Part shown: in pieces, positions 23,249-31,683 of the stretch
Position numbering within the stretch: the first letter of the stretch is position 1
Layout: each line of letters opens with the position of its first letter
Source of the DNA: an uncultured Ruthenibacterium sp.
GTDB lineage: Bacteria > Bacillota > Clostridia > Oscillospirales > Ruminococcaceae
NCBI GenBank assembly: GCA_910587145.1
Contig: CAJUMH010000013.1
Coordinates: 1 to 39,241 of the forward strand
Length of the DNA stretch: 39,241 nt
Direction of reading: 5' to 3'
Notes under the pieces: generated by a model
Database searches by the model: none
Seen by the model: only the letters and a program-made list of their open reading frames with translations
Told to the model about the DNA's origin: nothing
Made by a program: the position numbers and the translations under genes

Positions 23249-24640
23249 TTAGCCTACATTGATGTGCGCCTCCGGGGGAACAACGCGGCGCGCGGCGGCA
23301 TTGTCGCGGCGCGCGGCAAGGCTGATGGCGAGCGACACCGGGCCCACGCGCCCCAAAAACATTGCGGCCATCGTCACCGCGCGCGCCACGGGGTTCATTA
23401 CGGCGGTAACGCCCACCGTAAGGCCCACCGTCGCAAACGCGGATACGGCCTCGAACATACAGTCCACGCCGTTTGGCTCGGCGGTGTTCAGATTAAAAAA
23501 CAGCACCAGCGTTACGGTTACGCAGGCCACCAGCGAGAGCAGCAAAATCGTCAGCGCGCGGTAGACGGTTCGGTGGCCGATGCGCCGGCCGAAGATTATC
23601 GCCTCGTCGCGGCCGCCGGCCACTCCGGCAATGGCCAGCAGAATCACGCTGACGGTAGTAATCTTCACACCGCCGCCCGTGCCGCCCGGCGCGGCGCCGA
23701 TGAACATGAGAAGCGTGAGGAAGATCTTGGTGATATTGCTCATTTTTTCCAGAGGGAACGTGTTGCAGCCTGCCGTGCGCGCCGAAACAGAGGTAAATGC
23801 CGCGTGCAGCAGCTTTTCGCCCGGCGGCAGGGGCCCGAGCGTGAGCGGGTTTTGATGCTCCAGCAGCAGAACGCCGAGCATGCCCACGGCCAAAAGCCCG
23901 CCGGAGCCCCACAGCACCAACTTTGTATGAGTGCGCAGATGATGCGTGCGCCGCCATGCGGCCAGATCCTGCCAGACGAGAAATCCCAGCCCGCCGCCGA
24001 TAATGAGCACGGAGATGACGGCAAGCACATAGGGGTCGTTCCCAAAGGCAGTGAGGCTCGAGCCCGGCTCGATAAAGCCCAGAATATCAAAGCCCGCGTT
24101 GCAGAATGTGGAAACGGAAAGAAAGATTGCAACGAAAACGCCCCTTGGGCCGAAGCGCGGAACAAACGAAAAGGCCAGCAGCACCGCGCCGGCGCTTTCA
24201 AACAGAAACGCCACCTTCATAACAAACAGCAGCACCGCGCGCGATTGCCCCGCATCGGAAAGGCTGACGCTTTCGCCCGCGAGGCGCAGCCCCTGAAACC
24301 CAAGCCGCCGCCCAACGGCGATATGGAAAAACGAGGTGAGCGTCACCAGCCCCAACCCGCCGATTTGGATGAGCAGCAAAATAACGACCTGGCCGAAAAC
24401 AGAAAACTGCGACCATGTATCGAACGCCACCAGCCCGGTAACACAGGTGGCGGAGGTGGCGGTGAACAGCGCCTCCATCCAGTGCGGCGGGGCTCCGGTG
24501 CGGTTTGCGGCCGGCAGCAGCAGCAGCAGTGTGCCGCACGCGATTACCGCCAAAAAGCTGCCGGTAATTACGCGCGTAGGGTCGCGCCGCCGGCGCGTCG
24601 CTGTCGCGGACAGCGCGGCGGGAAGGGAAAAGCTCTTCAA
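23249..24640 (-). CDS. TrkH/KtrB-type potassium uptake channel subunit
   Basis: This 463-residue membrane protein shows the four-repeat pore architecture. Filter loops occur at TSATCVTGLVAF, STFCNAGFDI, SARTAGCNTF and SAFATVGLTVG; the last ends the series next to MFLGRVGPVSLAISL. The first and fourth contain the expected glycine. Such subunits mediate K+ (sometimes Na+-linked) uptake and require a cytosolic NAD/ATP-binding partner, TrkA or KtrA. No such gene is in the window. A TTG start at 24640 is nine bases after GAGGAGG. It follows the ttcA-like gene by 50 bases. Confidence 0.9.
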   Translation of the reverse strand: MKSFSLPAALSATATRRRRDPTRVITGSFLAVIACGTLLLLLPAANRTGAPPHWMEALFTATSATCVTGLVAFDTWSQFSVFGQVVILLLIQIGGLGLVTLTSFFHIAVGRRLGFQGLRLAGESVSLSDAGQSRAVLLFVMKVAFLFESAGAVLLAFSFVPRFGPRGVFVAIFLSVSTFCNAGFDILGFIEPGSSLTAFGNDPYVLAVISVLIIGGGLGFLVWQDLAAWRRTHHLRTHTKLVLWGSGGLLAVGMLGVLLLEHQNPLTLGPLPPGEKLLHAAFTSVSARTAGCNTFPLEKMSNITKIFLTLLMFIGAAPGGTGGGVKITTVSVILLAIAGVAGGRDEAIIFGRRIGHRTVYRALTILLLSLVACVTVTLVLFFNLNTAEPNGVDCMFEAVSAFATVGLTVGVTAVMNPVARAVTMAAMFLGRVGPVSLAISLAARRDNAAARRVVPPEAHINVG

Positions 24641-24690
24641 AATAGGGCGCCTCCTCTATAGGGCTGCCGATCAGCAAAGCCCCCAAAATT

Positions 24691-25542
24691 TTATTCGTCC
24701 GCTTCGGGCGCAAAACCGGGCGGCGCGCCATAGTCATCCAGAAAACTGTGCGCCTGCCCGTCCTTTGTCCAGCCCGGCGTCATATTCAGGTTGACGCTGT
24801 GCATGCTGCGGAACAGATTGACATCCGCCTGCGGGTTTGCCCCGCGCAAAGCGGCGATCAGCGCTTTGGTCTGCGCCCGCGCGCCGTGCGGCGCGCTGTC
24901 GGCCCCGCGCTCGGTAAAGCGGCACGCGCACTGCAAAAACGATAGCCCGTTGTAACGCTTCCACGCCAGAATATCCGCCTCGCGCACGAGATACAGCGGG
25001 CGGATGAGCTCCATGCCGGGATAATTTGTGCTGTGCAGCTTGGGCATCATCGTTTTTACCTCGGCTCCCCACAGCATGCTCATCAGCGTCGTCTCGATCA
25101 CATCGTCGAAGTGATGCCCCAGCGCAATTTTATTGCAGCCCAGCGCCTGGGCATTTTTATAAAGATATCCGCGCCGCATGCGCGCGCACAGATAGCAGGG
25201 CGATTGTCCGGCGTGCGCGACGGTATCGAAGATCTCCGTCTCAAAAATATGCAGCGGCAGCGCCATCAGCGCGGCGTTGTGCTCGATCATGGCGCGGTTT
25301 TCGGGCCGGTAGCCGGGATCCATACAGAGAAATTCAAGCGCAAACGGCACGTCGCTGTGCCTTTGCAGCTGGCGCAGGCAGCATGCCAGCAGAAAGCTGT
25401 CCTTCCCGCCGGAGATGCACACGGCGATCCGGTCGCCCGCGCCGATCAGCCGGTAATCCTTGCAGCCGCCGATAAAACGGTGCCAGATGGGCTTTTTGTA
25501 CTTTTTGATGATGCTGCGTTCGATCTCAACGGAACGTTCCAT
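24691..25542 (-). CDS. ttcA: TtcA-like tRNA 2-thiolation enzyme (PP-loop ATPase)
   Basis: This 283-residue protein is an adenine nucleotide alpha-hydrolase with the PP-loop SGGKDS at 44-49. It has the CYLC pair (CYLCARMRRG) and further cysteines in LQCACRF, consistent with the Fe-S cluster of TtcA enzymes that thiolate cytidine 32 of tRNA. KIALGHHFDDVIETTLM is conserved. ATG 25542 follows GGGAGG directly; a longer frame to 25620 runs through the promoter. The exact target base may differ from that of E. coli TtcA, so the symbol is provisional. Confidence 0.82.
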   Translation of the reverse strand: MERSVEIERSIIKKYKKPIWHRFIGGCKDYRLIGAGDRIAVCISGGKDSFLLACCLRQLQRHSDVPFALEFLCMDPGYRPENRAMIEHNAALMALPLHIFETEIFDTVAHAGQSPCYLCARMRRGYLYKNAQALGCNKIALGHHFDDVIETTLMSMLWGAEVKTMMPKLHSTNYPGMELIRPLYLVREADILAWKRYNGLSFLQCACRFTERGADSAPHGARAQTKALIAALRGANPQADVNLFRSMHSVNLNMTPGWTKDGQAHSFLDDYGAPPGFAPEADE

Positions 25543-25591
25543 AAATTCCTCCCGGAAAAACCGCGCCGCGCACGGCCTCCTTCTCCTATAG

Positions 25592-25620
25592 ATTATACCG
25601 TTCCCGGCGTAAAAAAGCAA
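25592..25620 (-). promoter_or_regulatory. Promoter of the ttcA-trkH-MYG1-MATE run
   Basis: On the minus strand TTGCTT (25615-25620) and TATAAT (25592-25597) have a 17-base spacer. The start would lie about 40 bases before the ttcA ATG. No internal terminator is seen in the five-gene run. Confidence 0.65.
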
Positions 25621-25761
25621 ACCCGCAAAAGCGAAAAAAAGGCCCCGGCGGCGACGCGCAAAAAATCCCGAAAAAACCCGTTTGCGGCCGGCCGTCGTTT
25701 TTGGCGCATACCCGCCCCCGCCCTTGGCGGACGCTTATCCTCGTTTTTGGCGATTGCCTTA

Positions 25762-25790
25762 TTGTACAATAAAAAAAAATATGGTACAAT
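25762..25790 (+). promoter_or_regulatory. Promoter of the lipoprotein/two-component genes
   Basis: TTGTAC (25762-25767) and TACAAT (25785-25790) with a 17-base, A-rich spacer. The word GTACAATAA is repeated at 25764-25772 and 25784-25792, overlapping both promoter boxes, and TTGTACAA is a palindrome. This could be an operator. The remainder of 25543-25876 holds the divergent ttcA promoter and no gene. Confidence 0.65.
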
Positions 25791-25876
25791 AACCTTAAAC
25801 CACCGAAACGGCACGGAAAGAAAAGCTGTGCCCGTAAGCGGATCTGGCGGCTGTGCAAGAGGGAGGCTTTTCCAGA

Positions 25877-27160
25877 GTGCGAAGACGATGCTTCCGGCTG
25901 CTGGCAGCGCTGGCATGCTGCGCGCTGCTATGCGCGTGCGAGGGCTTTGTGCCGGGCGGCCTTTTGCCAAGCGGCAACGTGGAGGATCTTTTGCGCGCGC
26001 CGCGGCAGTCCGAGCAGCAGAATGCCGTGCAGACGGCGCTGAACCTCTATCTGGGCGAGAGCCTGCAGCTGAAATACCCGCGCGGCGGCAGCGAGCCCGA
26101 CCCCGTGATCCTTGCGGATCTGGACGGGGACGGAGCAAAGGAAGCGGCCGTGCTGTACACCGCGCCCAGCAAGGGGCAAAACGTGCACCTTGCGGTGCTG
26201 GAGCCCGAAAGGGACGGCTGGAGCGTTGCCTACGAGGTGATGGGCCTTTCCAGCGAGGTGGCCGAGGTAGAGCTGGTACAGCTGTTTGAAGGCTCGGTGC
26301 AGCTTTGCGTGGGCTACGCCAACGCGAATTTGACAGACAAATACCTGGAAATATACGATTACCGCGACGTTACCATTTACTCCGCCTGCCGGCAGCCGTA
26401 TGACGCCTACCGCATCGGCGCATTAACGGGCGAGGGGCTGCAGCTTGCCATTGCCTGCACCACAACGGAGCCGGGCGCATCCATTTTGCAGCTGTTTGCG
26501 GCGGACGGGCGCACAATGGCACTGCGGCAGACGGCCGCGCTGGATGCCCGCATCGAGCACAGCACGGGCATTTACCCCACGCAGTGCGGCGCCGTACATG
26601 GCCTGATTGTGGACGGCGCCACGGCGCTGGGCACGGCGTCGCAGTTTTTTCGCTGGGAGGGCGAGCTGTTTCGTCCCTGTGTCGAGGATTCCGAGGAACG
26701 CGCGACGGTGCTGTCTCAGCGGCCGCGGGCGCTGGCCGTTCTCACGCCGCGCGATCTGGCCGGCACGGGCGAAACACTGGCGGCCGAGGCCGGGGCAAGC
26801 ATTCCCACCATCCGCGCGGCCCGGCGCTTTTACCCGGTGGATTGGGTGGATTCTTTGAGCGAAAAGCCCTTGCGGCGCTACGGGATCTACGATACGCAGT
26901 ACCATTATTTTCTGCGTTTGCCGGAGGTCTGGCGGGGCAGGATCTCCCTCAGCGCGCAGTCCGATACCGATTGGCAGATCCGCGATGCCGAGGATGGGCG
27001 GCTGCTTTGCCGGGTGCGCATTGCAGACCGCTCTGCCGCGGACGGCATGTATCTCGAAGCCGCGCAGCTGGTGGAAGAAAAGCTGCTTTTGTACTTCAGC
27101 GAGGCGTGCCCCTCGGCCTATATCCGCCTCATCCAGAACGGTGTTCTGGTGCTGGAATAA
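25877..27160 (+). CDS. Predicted lipoprotein with FG-GAP-like motif
   Basis: This 427-residue protein starts with basic residues, a hydrophobic stretch (FRLLAALACCALLCA) and a cysteine at 21 in LCAC. This reads as a lipobox variant, so anchoring on the outer face of the membrane is likely. VILADLDGDGAKEAAVL at about 77-93 is an FG-GAP/VCBS-type calcium-loop motif. The rest is beta-rich and unassigned. The GTG at 25877 has GGGAGG ten bases upstream; an earlier GTG at 25853 adds only eight residues. It precedes a response regulator and sensor kinase on the same strand, so it may feed an envelope signal to them. I do not recognise a specific function. Confidence 0.7.
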   Translation: MRRRCFRLLAALACCALLCACEGFVPGGLLPSGNVEDLLRAPRQSEQQNAVQTALNLYLGESLQLKYPRGGSEPDPVILADLDGDGAKEAAVLYTAPSKGQNVHLAVLEPERDGWSVAYEVMGLSSEVAEVELVQLFEGSVQLCVGYANANLTDKYLEIYDYRDVTIYSACRQPYDAYRIGALTGEGLQLAIACTTTEPGASILQLFAADGRTMALRQTAALDARIEHSTGIYPTQCGAVHGLIVDGATALGTASQFFRWEGELFRPCVEDSEERATVLSQRPRALAVLTPRDLAGTGETLAAEAGASIPTIRAARRFYPVDWVDSLSEKPLRRYGIYDTQYHYFLRLPEVWRGRISLSAQSDTDWQIRDAEDGRLLCRVRIADRSAADGMYLEAAQLVEEKLLLYFSEACPSAYIRLIQNGVLVLE

Positions 27161-27247
27161 AAAAGACGCTCCGGGTTTTGCGAATCGAAAACCCATCACA
27201 TTTGGGCAACCCGCCAAAAGATCCGCAGGCGCCACAGCAGGCAAAGG

Positions 27248-27281
27248 CGCTTTGCGGCAGGACGGGCTGCCGAACAAAGCG
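27248..27281 (+). promoter_or_regulatory. Hairpin in front of the response regulator
   Basis: CGCTTTG-CGGCAG (27248-27260) pairs with CTGCCG-AA-CAAAGCG (27267-27281), 13 base pairs with a two-base bulge. It ends 11 bases before the GTG start and abuts the only ribosome-site candidate (GGGGG), so it may limit initiation. A second hairpin, GGGTTTT/AAAACCC, lies at 27173-27194. Confidence 0.5.
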
Positions 27282-27292
27282 GGGGATGCGGC

Positions 27293-27994
27293 GTGAAAAA
27301 GATCCTGATCGTAGAAGACGAGGACGCGATCCGTGAGGTAGTTGCGCTCAACCTGCGCAATGCCGGCTACGATGTAACCGAGGCCGCCAGCGCCGAACAG
27401 GCGCTGGCCGTGTTTGGCCCGGCGTCCGGCTTTGACGTAGCGCTGCTGGACATTATGCTGCCGGGGATGAACGGCTTTTCGCTGTGCGAAAGCATCCGGC
27501 GCGACAGCGCCTCCATCGGCATCATCATGCTCAGCGCAAAAACGCTGGAGGAAGATAAGATCCGGGGCCTTTCCATCGGCGCGGACGACTATATGACAAA
27601 GCCGTTCAGCGTCAGCGAGCTGCTGGCGCGCGTGGGGGCGCTGGTGCGCCGCGTGGGGCGGCAGGACACCGCGGAAACACCCCCTTCGGACGACGGACGG
27701 GCGACGCTGGGCGATTTTGTGCTGGATCAAAAAAGCCGCATGCTGTATAAGAAGGGCGCGCCCATCGAGCTGACGCAGGTGGAATTCCAGATCATGGAGC
27801 TGTTTTTCGCCGATCCCGGCGCCGCGCTGGCACGGGAGAGGGTTTTAGAGGGCGTGTGGGGCAAAAACTATTACGGCGATGTGAAGATCGTAGATGTGAA
27901 CATTCGCCGCCTTCGCATGAAGATCGAGGACGAGCCCAGCGCTCCGCGCCATATCCTCACGGTATGGGGCTATGGATATCGGTGGAACGCGTAA
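27293..27994 (+). CDS. OmpR/PhoB-family response regulator
   Basis: This 233-residue DNA-binding regulator has a receiver domain at 1-120 with acidic pocket E8/D9, phospho-acceptor D53 (ALLDIMLPG) and the lysine in DDYMTKPFS. A winged-helix domain from about 140 (LGDFVLDQKSRMLYKKG) ends in the usual VWGYGYRW. All signalling residues are intact. The GTG start at 27293 gives the standard N-terminus MKKILIVEDE. It sits 132 bases after the lipoprotein gene and 288 bases before the kinase gene; both spacers carry inverted repeats. It is the likely partner of that kinase. Confidence 0.92.
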   Translation: MKKILIVEDEDAIREVVALNLRNAGYDVTEAASAEQALAVFGPASGFDVALLDIMLPGMNGFSLCESIRRDSASIGIIMLSAKTLEEDKIRGLSIGADDYMTKPFSVSELLARVGALVRRVGRQDTAETPPSDDGRATLGDFVLDQKSRMLYKKGAPIELTQVEFQIMELFFADPGAALARERVLEGVWGKNYYGDVKIVDVNIRRLRMKIEDEPSAPRHILTVWGYGYRWNA

Positions 27995-28282
27995 GCGAAG
28001 CGTGATTTTTCCAAAGGCCCAAGAGCTGCGCTTTGCCGGAGCCTCGCCCGGCCCGTTTTTGGGCGCGCCTGCGGGCGCAGCCGGCAAACAAAGCAAAAAG
28101 CGCGGGAGTAGCACCTGCGGCGCTGCCGGTTTGTCGGCCAAAAATGCCGGCAGGCATTCCGCCTGCGGCGCACGCACAGCGCTTTGTGCCCAAACAGGCG
28201 TTTTTGCAGAATCTGCCGGGACAAAGCGCCAAAATTTTGGGAGGGGGCGGGTTTATTAACAGCCCCTCAAAAGGATGTTGCC
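27995..28282 (+). repeat. Long structured spacer between regulator and kinase
   Basis: The 288-base gap holds no gene. GCGCTTTGT (28179-28187) and ACAAAGCGC (28221-28229) are a perfect inverted pair. GCTTTGCCGG near 28030 faces CCGGCAAA-CAAAGC at 28081-28094. CCAAAATTTTGG follows at 28229. Such long spacers are unusual between a regulator and its kinase. Confidence 0.5.
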
Positions 28283-29716
28283 ATGAACAGCATTACCAGA
28301 CGATGGGTGCGCGGCAGCCTGCTGGTTACCGTTTTGATGTGCTTTGTGGCCGAGGCGGTATTTTTGTATTATTCCTTTACAACGTACTACGACGGCGCGC
28401 GGCGTGCACTGAGCGCCCGCGCCGCCACCATTATTGTGCAGCTGAACGCCAGCTCCGCCCAGACAAGCGAAAGCCGCAGCGTATTTTTGCGCCGCATGGT
28501 GGAGCAGTTTGCTGAAAAGGATAAGTTCGAGCTGATGCTGGTGAGCGCTTCGGGCCGCACGGTGGCAACCAGCACCGGCTATACGCCGGAGGGCTCGGCC
28601 GCCGGCGATGATTTTTTGCGCGCCGTTCTGGGCGATACGGGCGAGGGCAGCGCCGTGTACCGCACGGCAATGGACGAAAAGGTGATGGCCGTTACCACGA
28701 TGCTGCCGCACGCCGCGGGCAATATCGCGGCGGTGCGCCTTGTTACGAGCATAACGCTGGTGGACGAGAGCCTGCGGGTGCGTGTGATCGCCAGCCTGAT
28801 GCTGGTTGCTGCGGTGATCCTGTTCAGCATTTCGTCGGGGCTGTTTTTCATTCGCAGCATCGTGCGCCCCATCGGCGCGATCGAAGCCACGGCCGCGCGC
28901 ATCGCGCAGGGCAATCTGGATACGCGCATCGACAACAAATACGGCGGCGAGATCGGCAAGCTCTGCGACGCCATCAACCATATGGCGGGCGAGCTGGATA
29001 AAACCGAGCGCATGAAAAACGAATTTATCTCCTCCGTCTCGCACGAGCTGCGTACGCCGCTTACCTCCATCAAGGGCTGGGCGGAGACGATCGCCGGCAT
29101 GGAGGGCCCAAAAGACCCGGCCTTTCGCCGCGGCGTTCAGGTGATCGCCGGCGAGACCGACCGCCTTTACGATATGGTGGAGGATCTGCTGGATTTTTCC
29201 CGTATGCAGAACGGCCTTACGCTGGAGCCGCAGCCGCTGGATATCGCGGCCGAGGTGGGCGACGCGGTGATCGTGGTAGAGCGGCGCGTGGAGGCCGAGC
29301 ATCTGCACCTTGCCTATGAGGTGCCCGAACAGATGATGCCCGTTTGGGCCGACCCGGCGCGGCTGCGGCAGGTGTTTGTGAACCTGCTGGATAACGCCGT
29401 CAAATATTCTCCGCCCGGCGGGATCATTCGCGTGGAGGTGCTTACGGACGGCGCGAACGCGTTTATCAGCATTGCGGACGAAGGGCCGGGCATTGCGCCG
29501 GACGATCTGGAAAATGTGAAGCAGAAATTCTTCAAGGGCAAGGGCGCGGTGCGCGGCAGCGGCATCGGCCTTGCCGTAGTGGACGAGATCGTGGCCGCGC
29601 ACGGCGGCGGCGTAGAGATCCAAAGCGAGCTGGGCCGGGGCACTACCGCCATCGTGCGCCTGCCGCTGTATCTGCCCAAAAAACCGGACGGCGCCCGGGA
29701 AGGGGATCTCCGATAA
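28283..29716 (+). CDS. Membrane sensor histidine kinase
   Basis: This 477-residue kinase has TM1 at about 11-33 and an extracytoplasmic sensor of about 130 residues (VSASGRTVATSTGYTPEG region, PAS/CHASE-like in size). TM2 lies near 172-195, followed by a HAMP domain (FIRSIVRPIGAIEATAARIAQG). The HisKA phospho-acceptor is His254 in SVSHELRTPL. The ATPase has N-box NLLDNAVKYSP, G1 DEGPGIAPDD and G2 GSGIGLAVV. All catalytic elements are present. AAAAGGA precedes the ATG at 28283. It is PhoR-like and presumably phosphorylates the adjacent OmpR-type regulator; the stimulus is unknown. Confidence 0.92.
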   Translation: MNSITRRWVRGSLLVTVLMCFVAEAVFLYYSFTTYYDGARRALSARAATIIVQLNASSAQTSESRSVFLRRMVEQFAEKDKFELMLVSASGRTVATSTGYTPEGSAAGDDFLRAVLGDTGEGSAVYRTAMDEKVMAVTTMLPHAAGNIAAVRLVTSITLVDESLRVRVIASLMLVAAVILFSISSGLFFIRSIVRPIGAIEATAARIAQGNLDTRIDNKYGGEIGKLCDAINHMAGELDKTERMKNEFISSVSHELRTPLTSIKGWAETIAGMEGPKDPAFRRGVQVIAGETDRLYDMVEDLLDFSRMQNGLTLEPQPLDIAAEVGDAVIVVERRVEAEHLHLAYEVPEQMMPVWADPARLRQVFVNLLDNAVKYSPPGGIIRVEVLTDGANAFISIADEGPGIAPDDLENVKQKFFKGKGAVRGSGIGLAVVDEIVAAHGGGVEIQSELGRGTTAIVRLPLYLPKKPDGAREGDLR

Positions 29717-29869
29717 GCAAAGCTCCCCAATTTTTAAGGTGCGGTTCCATAAGAAAACAAAGCAGGTAAAGACGCTTTGTTCCCGGATCTCGCCGCCCTT
29801 TTCGGGGGCGGCTTTGCCCGCGGCCCCGAAAAGAAACGCAAAAAATTTATTGTAAAGAGGGATTTCAGA
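29717..29869 (+). other. Spacer with two inverted repeats before the DUF1385 gene
   Basis: AACAAAGC (29756-29763) and GCTTTGTT (29774-29781) form a perfect 8-base inverted pair. CTTTTCGGGG (29798-29807) and CCCCGAAAAG (29824-29833) form a 10-base-pair hairpin. No U-tract follows, so a terminator for the kinase gene is not proven. Confidence 0.5.
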
Positions 29870-30820
29870 TTGAACGGAACACCGAACGAAGCAAAACAGA
29901 ACGCCGGCGCGTTTAAAACCAGCGTGGGCGGCCAGGCCCTGATGGAGGGCATCATGATGCGCGGCCCCGAAAAGCTGTGTGTGGCCGTGCGCCGGCCGGA
30001 CGGCGGGATCTTTACCGAGGTTATGCCTGTTCCAAAGCATTTCTGGAAAAAGCTGCCGTTTGTGCGCGGCGTGTGCACCTTTATCGACAGCCTTGTTTCG
30101 GGGTATCATTGCCTGATGAAGAGCGCCGATATCTCCATGCCGGATGCCGTGGAGGAGGAGACAAAATTCGACCGCTGGGTAGCCGAAAAATTCGGCCAGA
30201 AGGGCACCGACCTTGTGATGGCCGCGGCCGCGGTTCTGGGCGGGATGCTCGCGCTGGTGCTGTTTTTGGTACTGCCCACGGCCCTTGTGGGGCTGCTTGC
30301 GCATTTTGTGCCGCTGGGCGGCTGGCGCGCGCTGCTGGAGGGCGTTTTCAAGCTGGCAATGTTGGTGGGCTATATGGCGCTCGTGAGCAAAATGAAGGAG
30401 ATCGACCGGATGTTCCGCTACCACGGCGCGGAGCATAAAACAATCGCCTGCTATGAGGCGGGCAAGGAGCTGACGGTGGAAAACGTGCGTCCGTGCTCGC
30501 GCTTTCATCCGCGCTGCGGCACCAGCTTCCTGCTCATTGTCATCCTGCTCAGCATTCTGGTGGGTGCGGCCATCCAGACGCAGAACACGCTGCTGCGCAT
30601 TGCGCTGAAGCTGCTTTTGCTGCCCGCGGTGATGGGCGTAGGCTACGAGATCATCAAGCTGTGCGGCCGGTACGACAACCCCCTCACGCACGCGCTCAGC
30701 GCGCCGGGGCTGTGGCTGCAGCGCATCACCACACAGGAGCCGGACGACGGCATGATCGAGTGCGCCATTGCGGCGGTGCTGCCTGTGCTGCCGAAAAACC
30801 GGAAGGACGGCGAATGGTAA
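29870..30820 (+). CDS. DUF1385 membrane protein
   Basis: This 316-residue protein belongs to DUF1385, common next to prmC in Firmicutes. It shows VGGQALMEGIMMRGPEK near the N-terminus, VRGVCTFIDSLVSGY, two helical pairs and the conserved FRYHGAEHKTIACYE, followed by RPCSRFHPRCGTSFL with histidines and cysteines that might hold a metal. About four membrane helices are visible. Function is unknown. I choose the TTG at 29870 because AAAGAGGG lies eight to ten bases upstream and the family motif starts soon after. The earlier frame runs through the hairpin spacer. Confidence 0.87.
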   Translation: MNGTPNEAKQNAGAFKTSVGGQALMEGIMMRGPEKLCVAVRRPDGGIFTEVMPVPKHFWKKLPFVRGVCTFIDSLVSGYHCLMKSADISMPDAVEEETKFDRWVAEKFGQKGTDLVMAAAAVLGGMLALVLFLVLPTALVGLLAHFVPLGGWRALLEGVFKLAMLVGYMALVSKMKEIDRMFRYHGAEHKTIACYEAGKELTVENVRPCSRFHPRCGTSFLLIVILLSILVGAAIQTQNTLLRIALKLLLLPAVMGVGYEIIKLCGRYDNPLTHALSAPGLWLQRITTQEPDDGMIECAIAAVLPVLPKNRKDGEW

Positions 30821-31683
30821 CGGCGCTGGCCGCGGTGCGGGCGCGGCTTGCCGAGGCCGGCATCGAGGACGCGGCGTTCGAGGCCGCGCAGCTGTACGCC
30901 CTTGCTGCGGGCCGCGACGCATATCTTGCGGACGATGCGCCGCTGACGCCGCGCGAGCAGGAGCGGCTCGACGCGCTGTGCGCAAAGCGCTGCACGCGCT
31001 ACCCGCTGCAATATTTGTGCGGCGCGTGGGATTTTATGGATTTAACGCTGAAGATCGGGCCGGGTGTGCTGATCCCCCGCGCGGATACCGAGACCGTGGC
31101 GATGGCCGCCATTGCCGCGGCGCGCGCGGCCGGCAAAGAGCCAGCCGTGGCCGATCTGTGCAGCGGCTCGGGCGCAATTGCGCTGGCCGTTGCGCGCCAT
31201 GTGCCGCGCGCACAGGTAACGGCGGTGGAGGTATCGCCCCATGCGCTTACCTTTTTGCGCGCCAACAACAATACCTATGCAAACCGGCTGCGCATCGTTT
31301 GGGCGGACGTGTTCTTCTGGCAGGGCGAATGCGCGCCCGAAAGCATGGACGTGATCGTGTGCAACCCGCCCTACATCGCCCCCGAGGAATTTGCCGCGCT
31401 GGCGCCGGAGCTGGCGCACGAGCCGCGCATTGCTCTGGAGGCGGGGGAGGGGGGCCTTCGGTTTTACCGGCACATCGCGCCCGCCTATTTTTCCGTGCTG
31501 CGGCCGGGCGGCTGGCTGATTTTTGAGATCGGCTACCGGCAGGCGGACGCGGTAACGCGGCTGTGCCGGCAAGCGGGTTATGCCTCTGTCTCGGTGCGCA
31601 AGGACGCGGGCGGCAACCCACGCTGCGTTCTGGCCCGCCGCCCGTTTGCAAATGCGGGGGAAGTGGGGTATAATAAAGCTTGA
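30814..31683 (+). CDS. prmC: Peptide chain release factor N5-glutamine methyltransferase
   Basis: This 289-residue enzyme methylates the GGQ glutamine of release factors using SAM. An N-terminal helical domain is followed by LIPRADTETV, the SAM motif DLCSGSGAI at 114-122 and the catalytic NPPYIAP at 184-190. Length is typical. The ATG overlaps the end of the DUF1385 gene by seven bases. Unlike many Firmicutes, prfA is not the next gene; the recA block follows. The 3' end also carries the recA promoter. Confidence 0.93.
   Translation: MVTALAAVRARLAEAGIEDAAFEAAQLYALAAGRDAYLADDAPLTPREQERLDALCAKRCTRYPLQYLCGAWDFMDLTLKIGPGVLIPRADTETVAMAAIAAARAAGKEPAVADLCSGSGAIALAVARHVPRAQVTAVEVSPHALTFLRANNNTYANRLRIVWADVFFWQGECAPESMDVIVCNPPYIAPEEFAALAPELAHEPRIALEAGEGGLRFYRHIAPAYFSVLRPGGWLIFEIGYRQADAVTRLCRQAGYASVSVRKDAGGNPRCVLARRPFANAGEVGYNKA
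31646..31674 (+). promoter_or_regulatory. recA promoter inside the end of prmC
   Basis: TTGCAA (31646-31651) and a perfect TATAAT (31669-31674) are separated by 17 bases. Transcription would begin near 31682, at the prmC stop codon. I found no GAAC-N4-GTTC LexA box around it. Confidence 0.72.

Noticed and set aside
28256..30985. 909-codon minus-strand open frame
   Set aside because: It lies opposite the kinase, DUF1385 and prmC genes, has shadow-type composition, and has no ribosome site.
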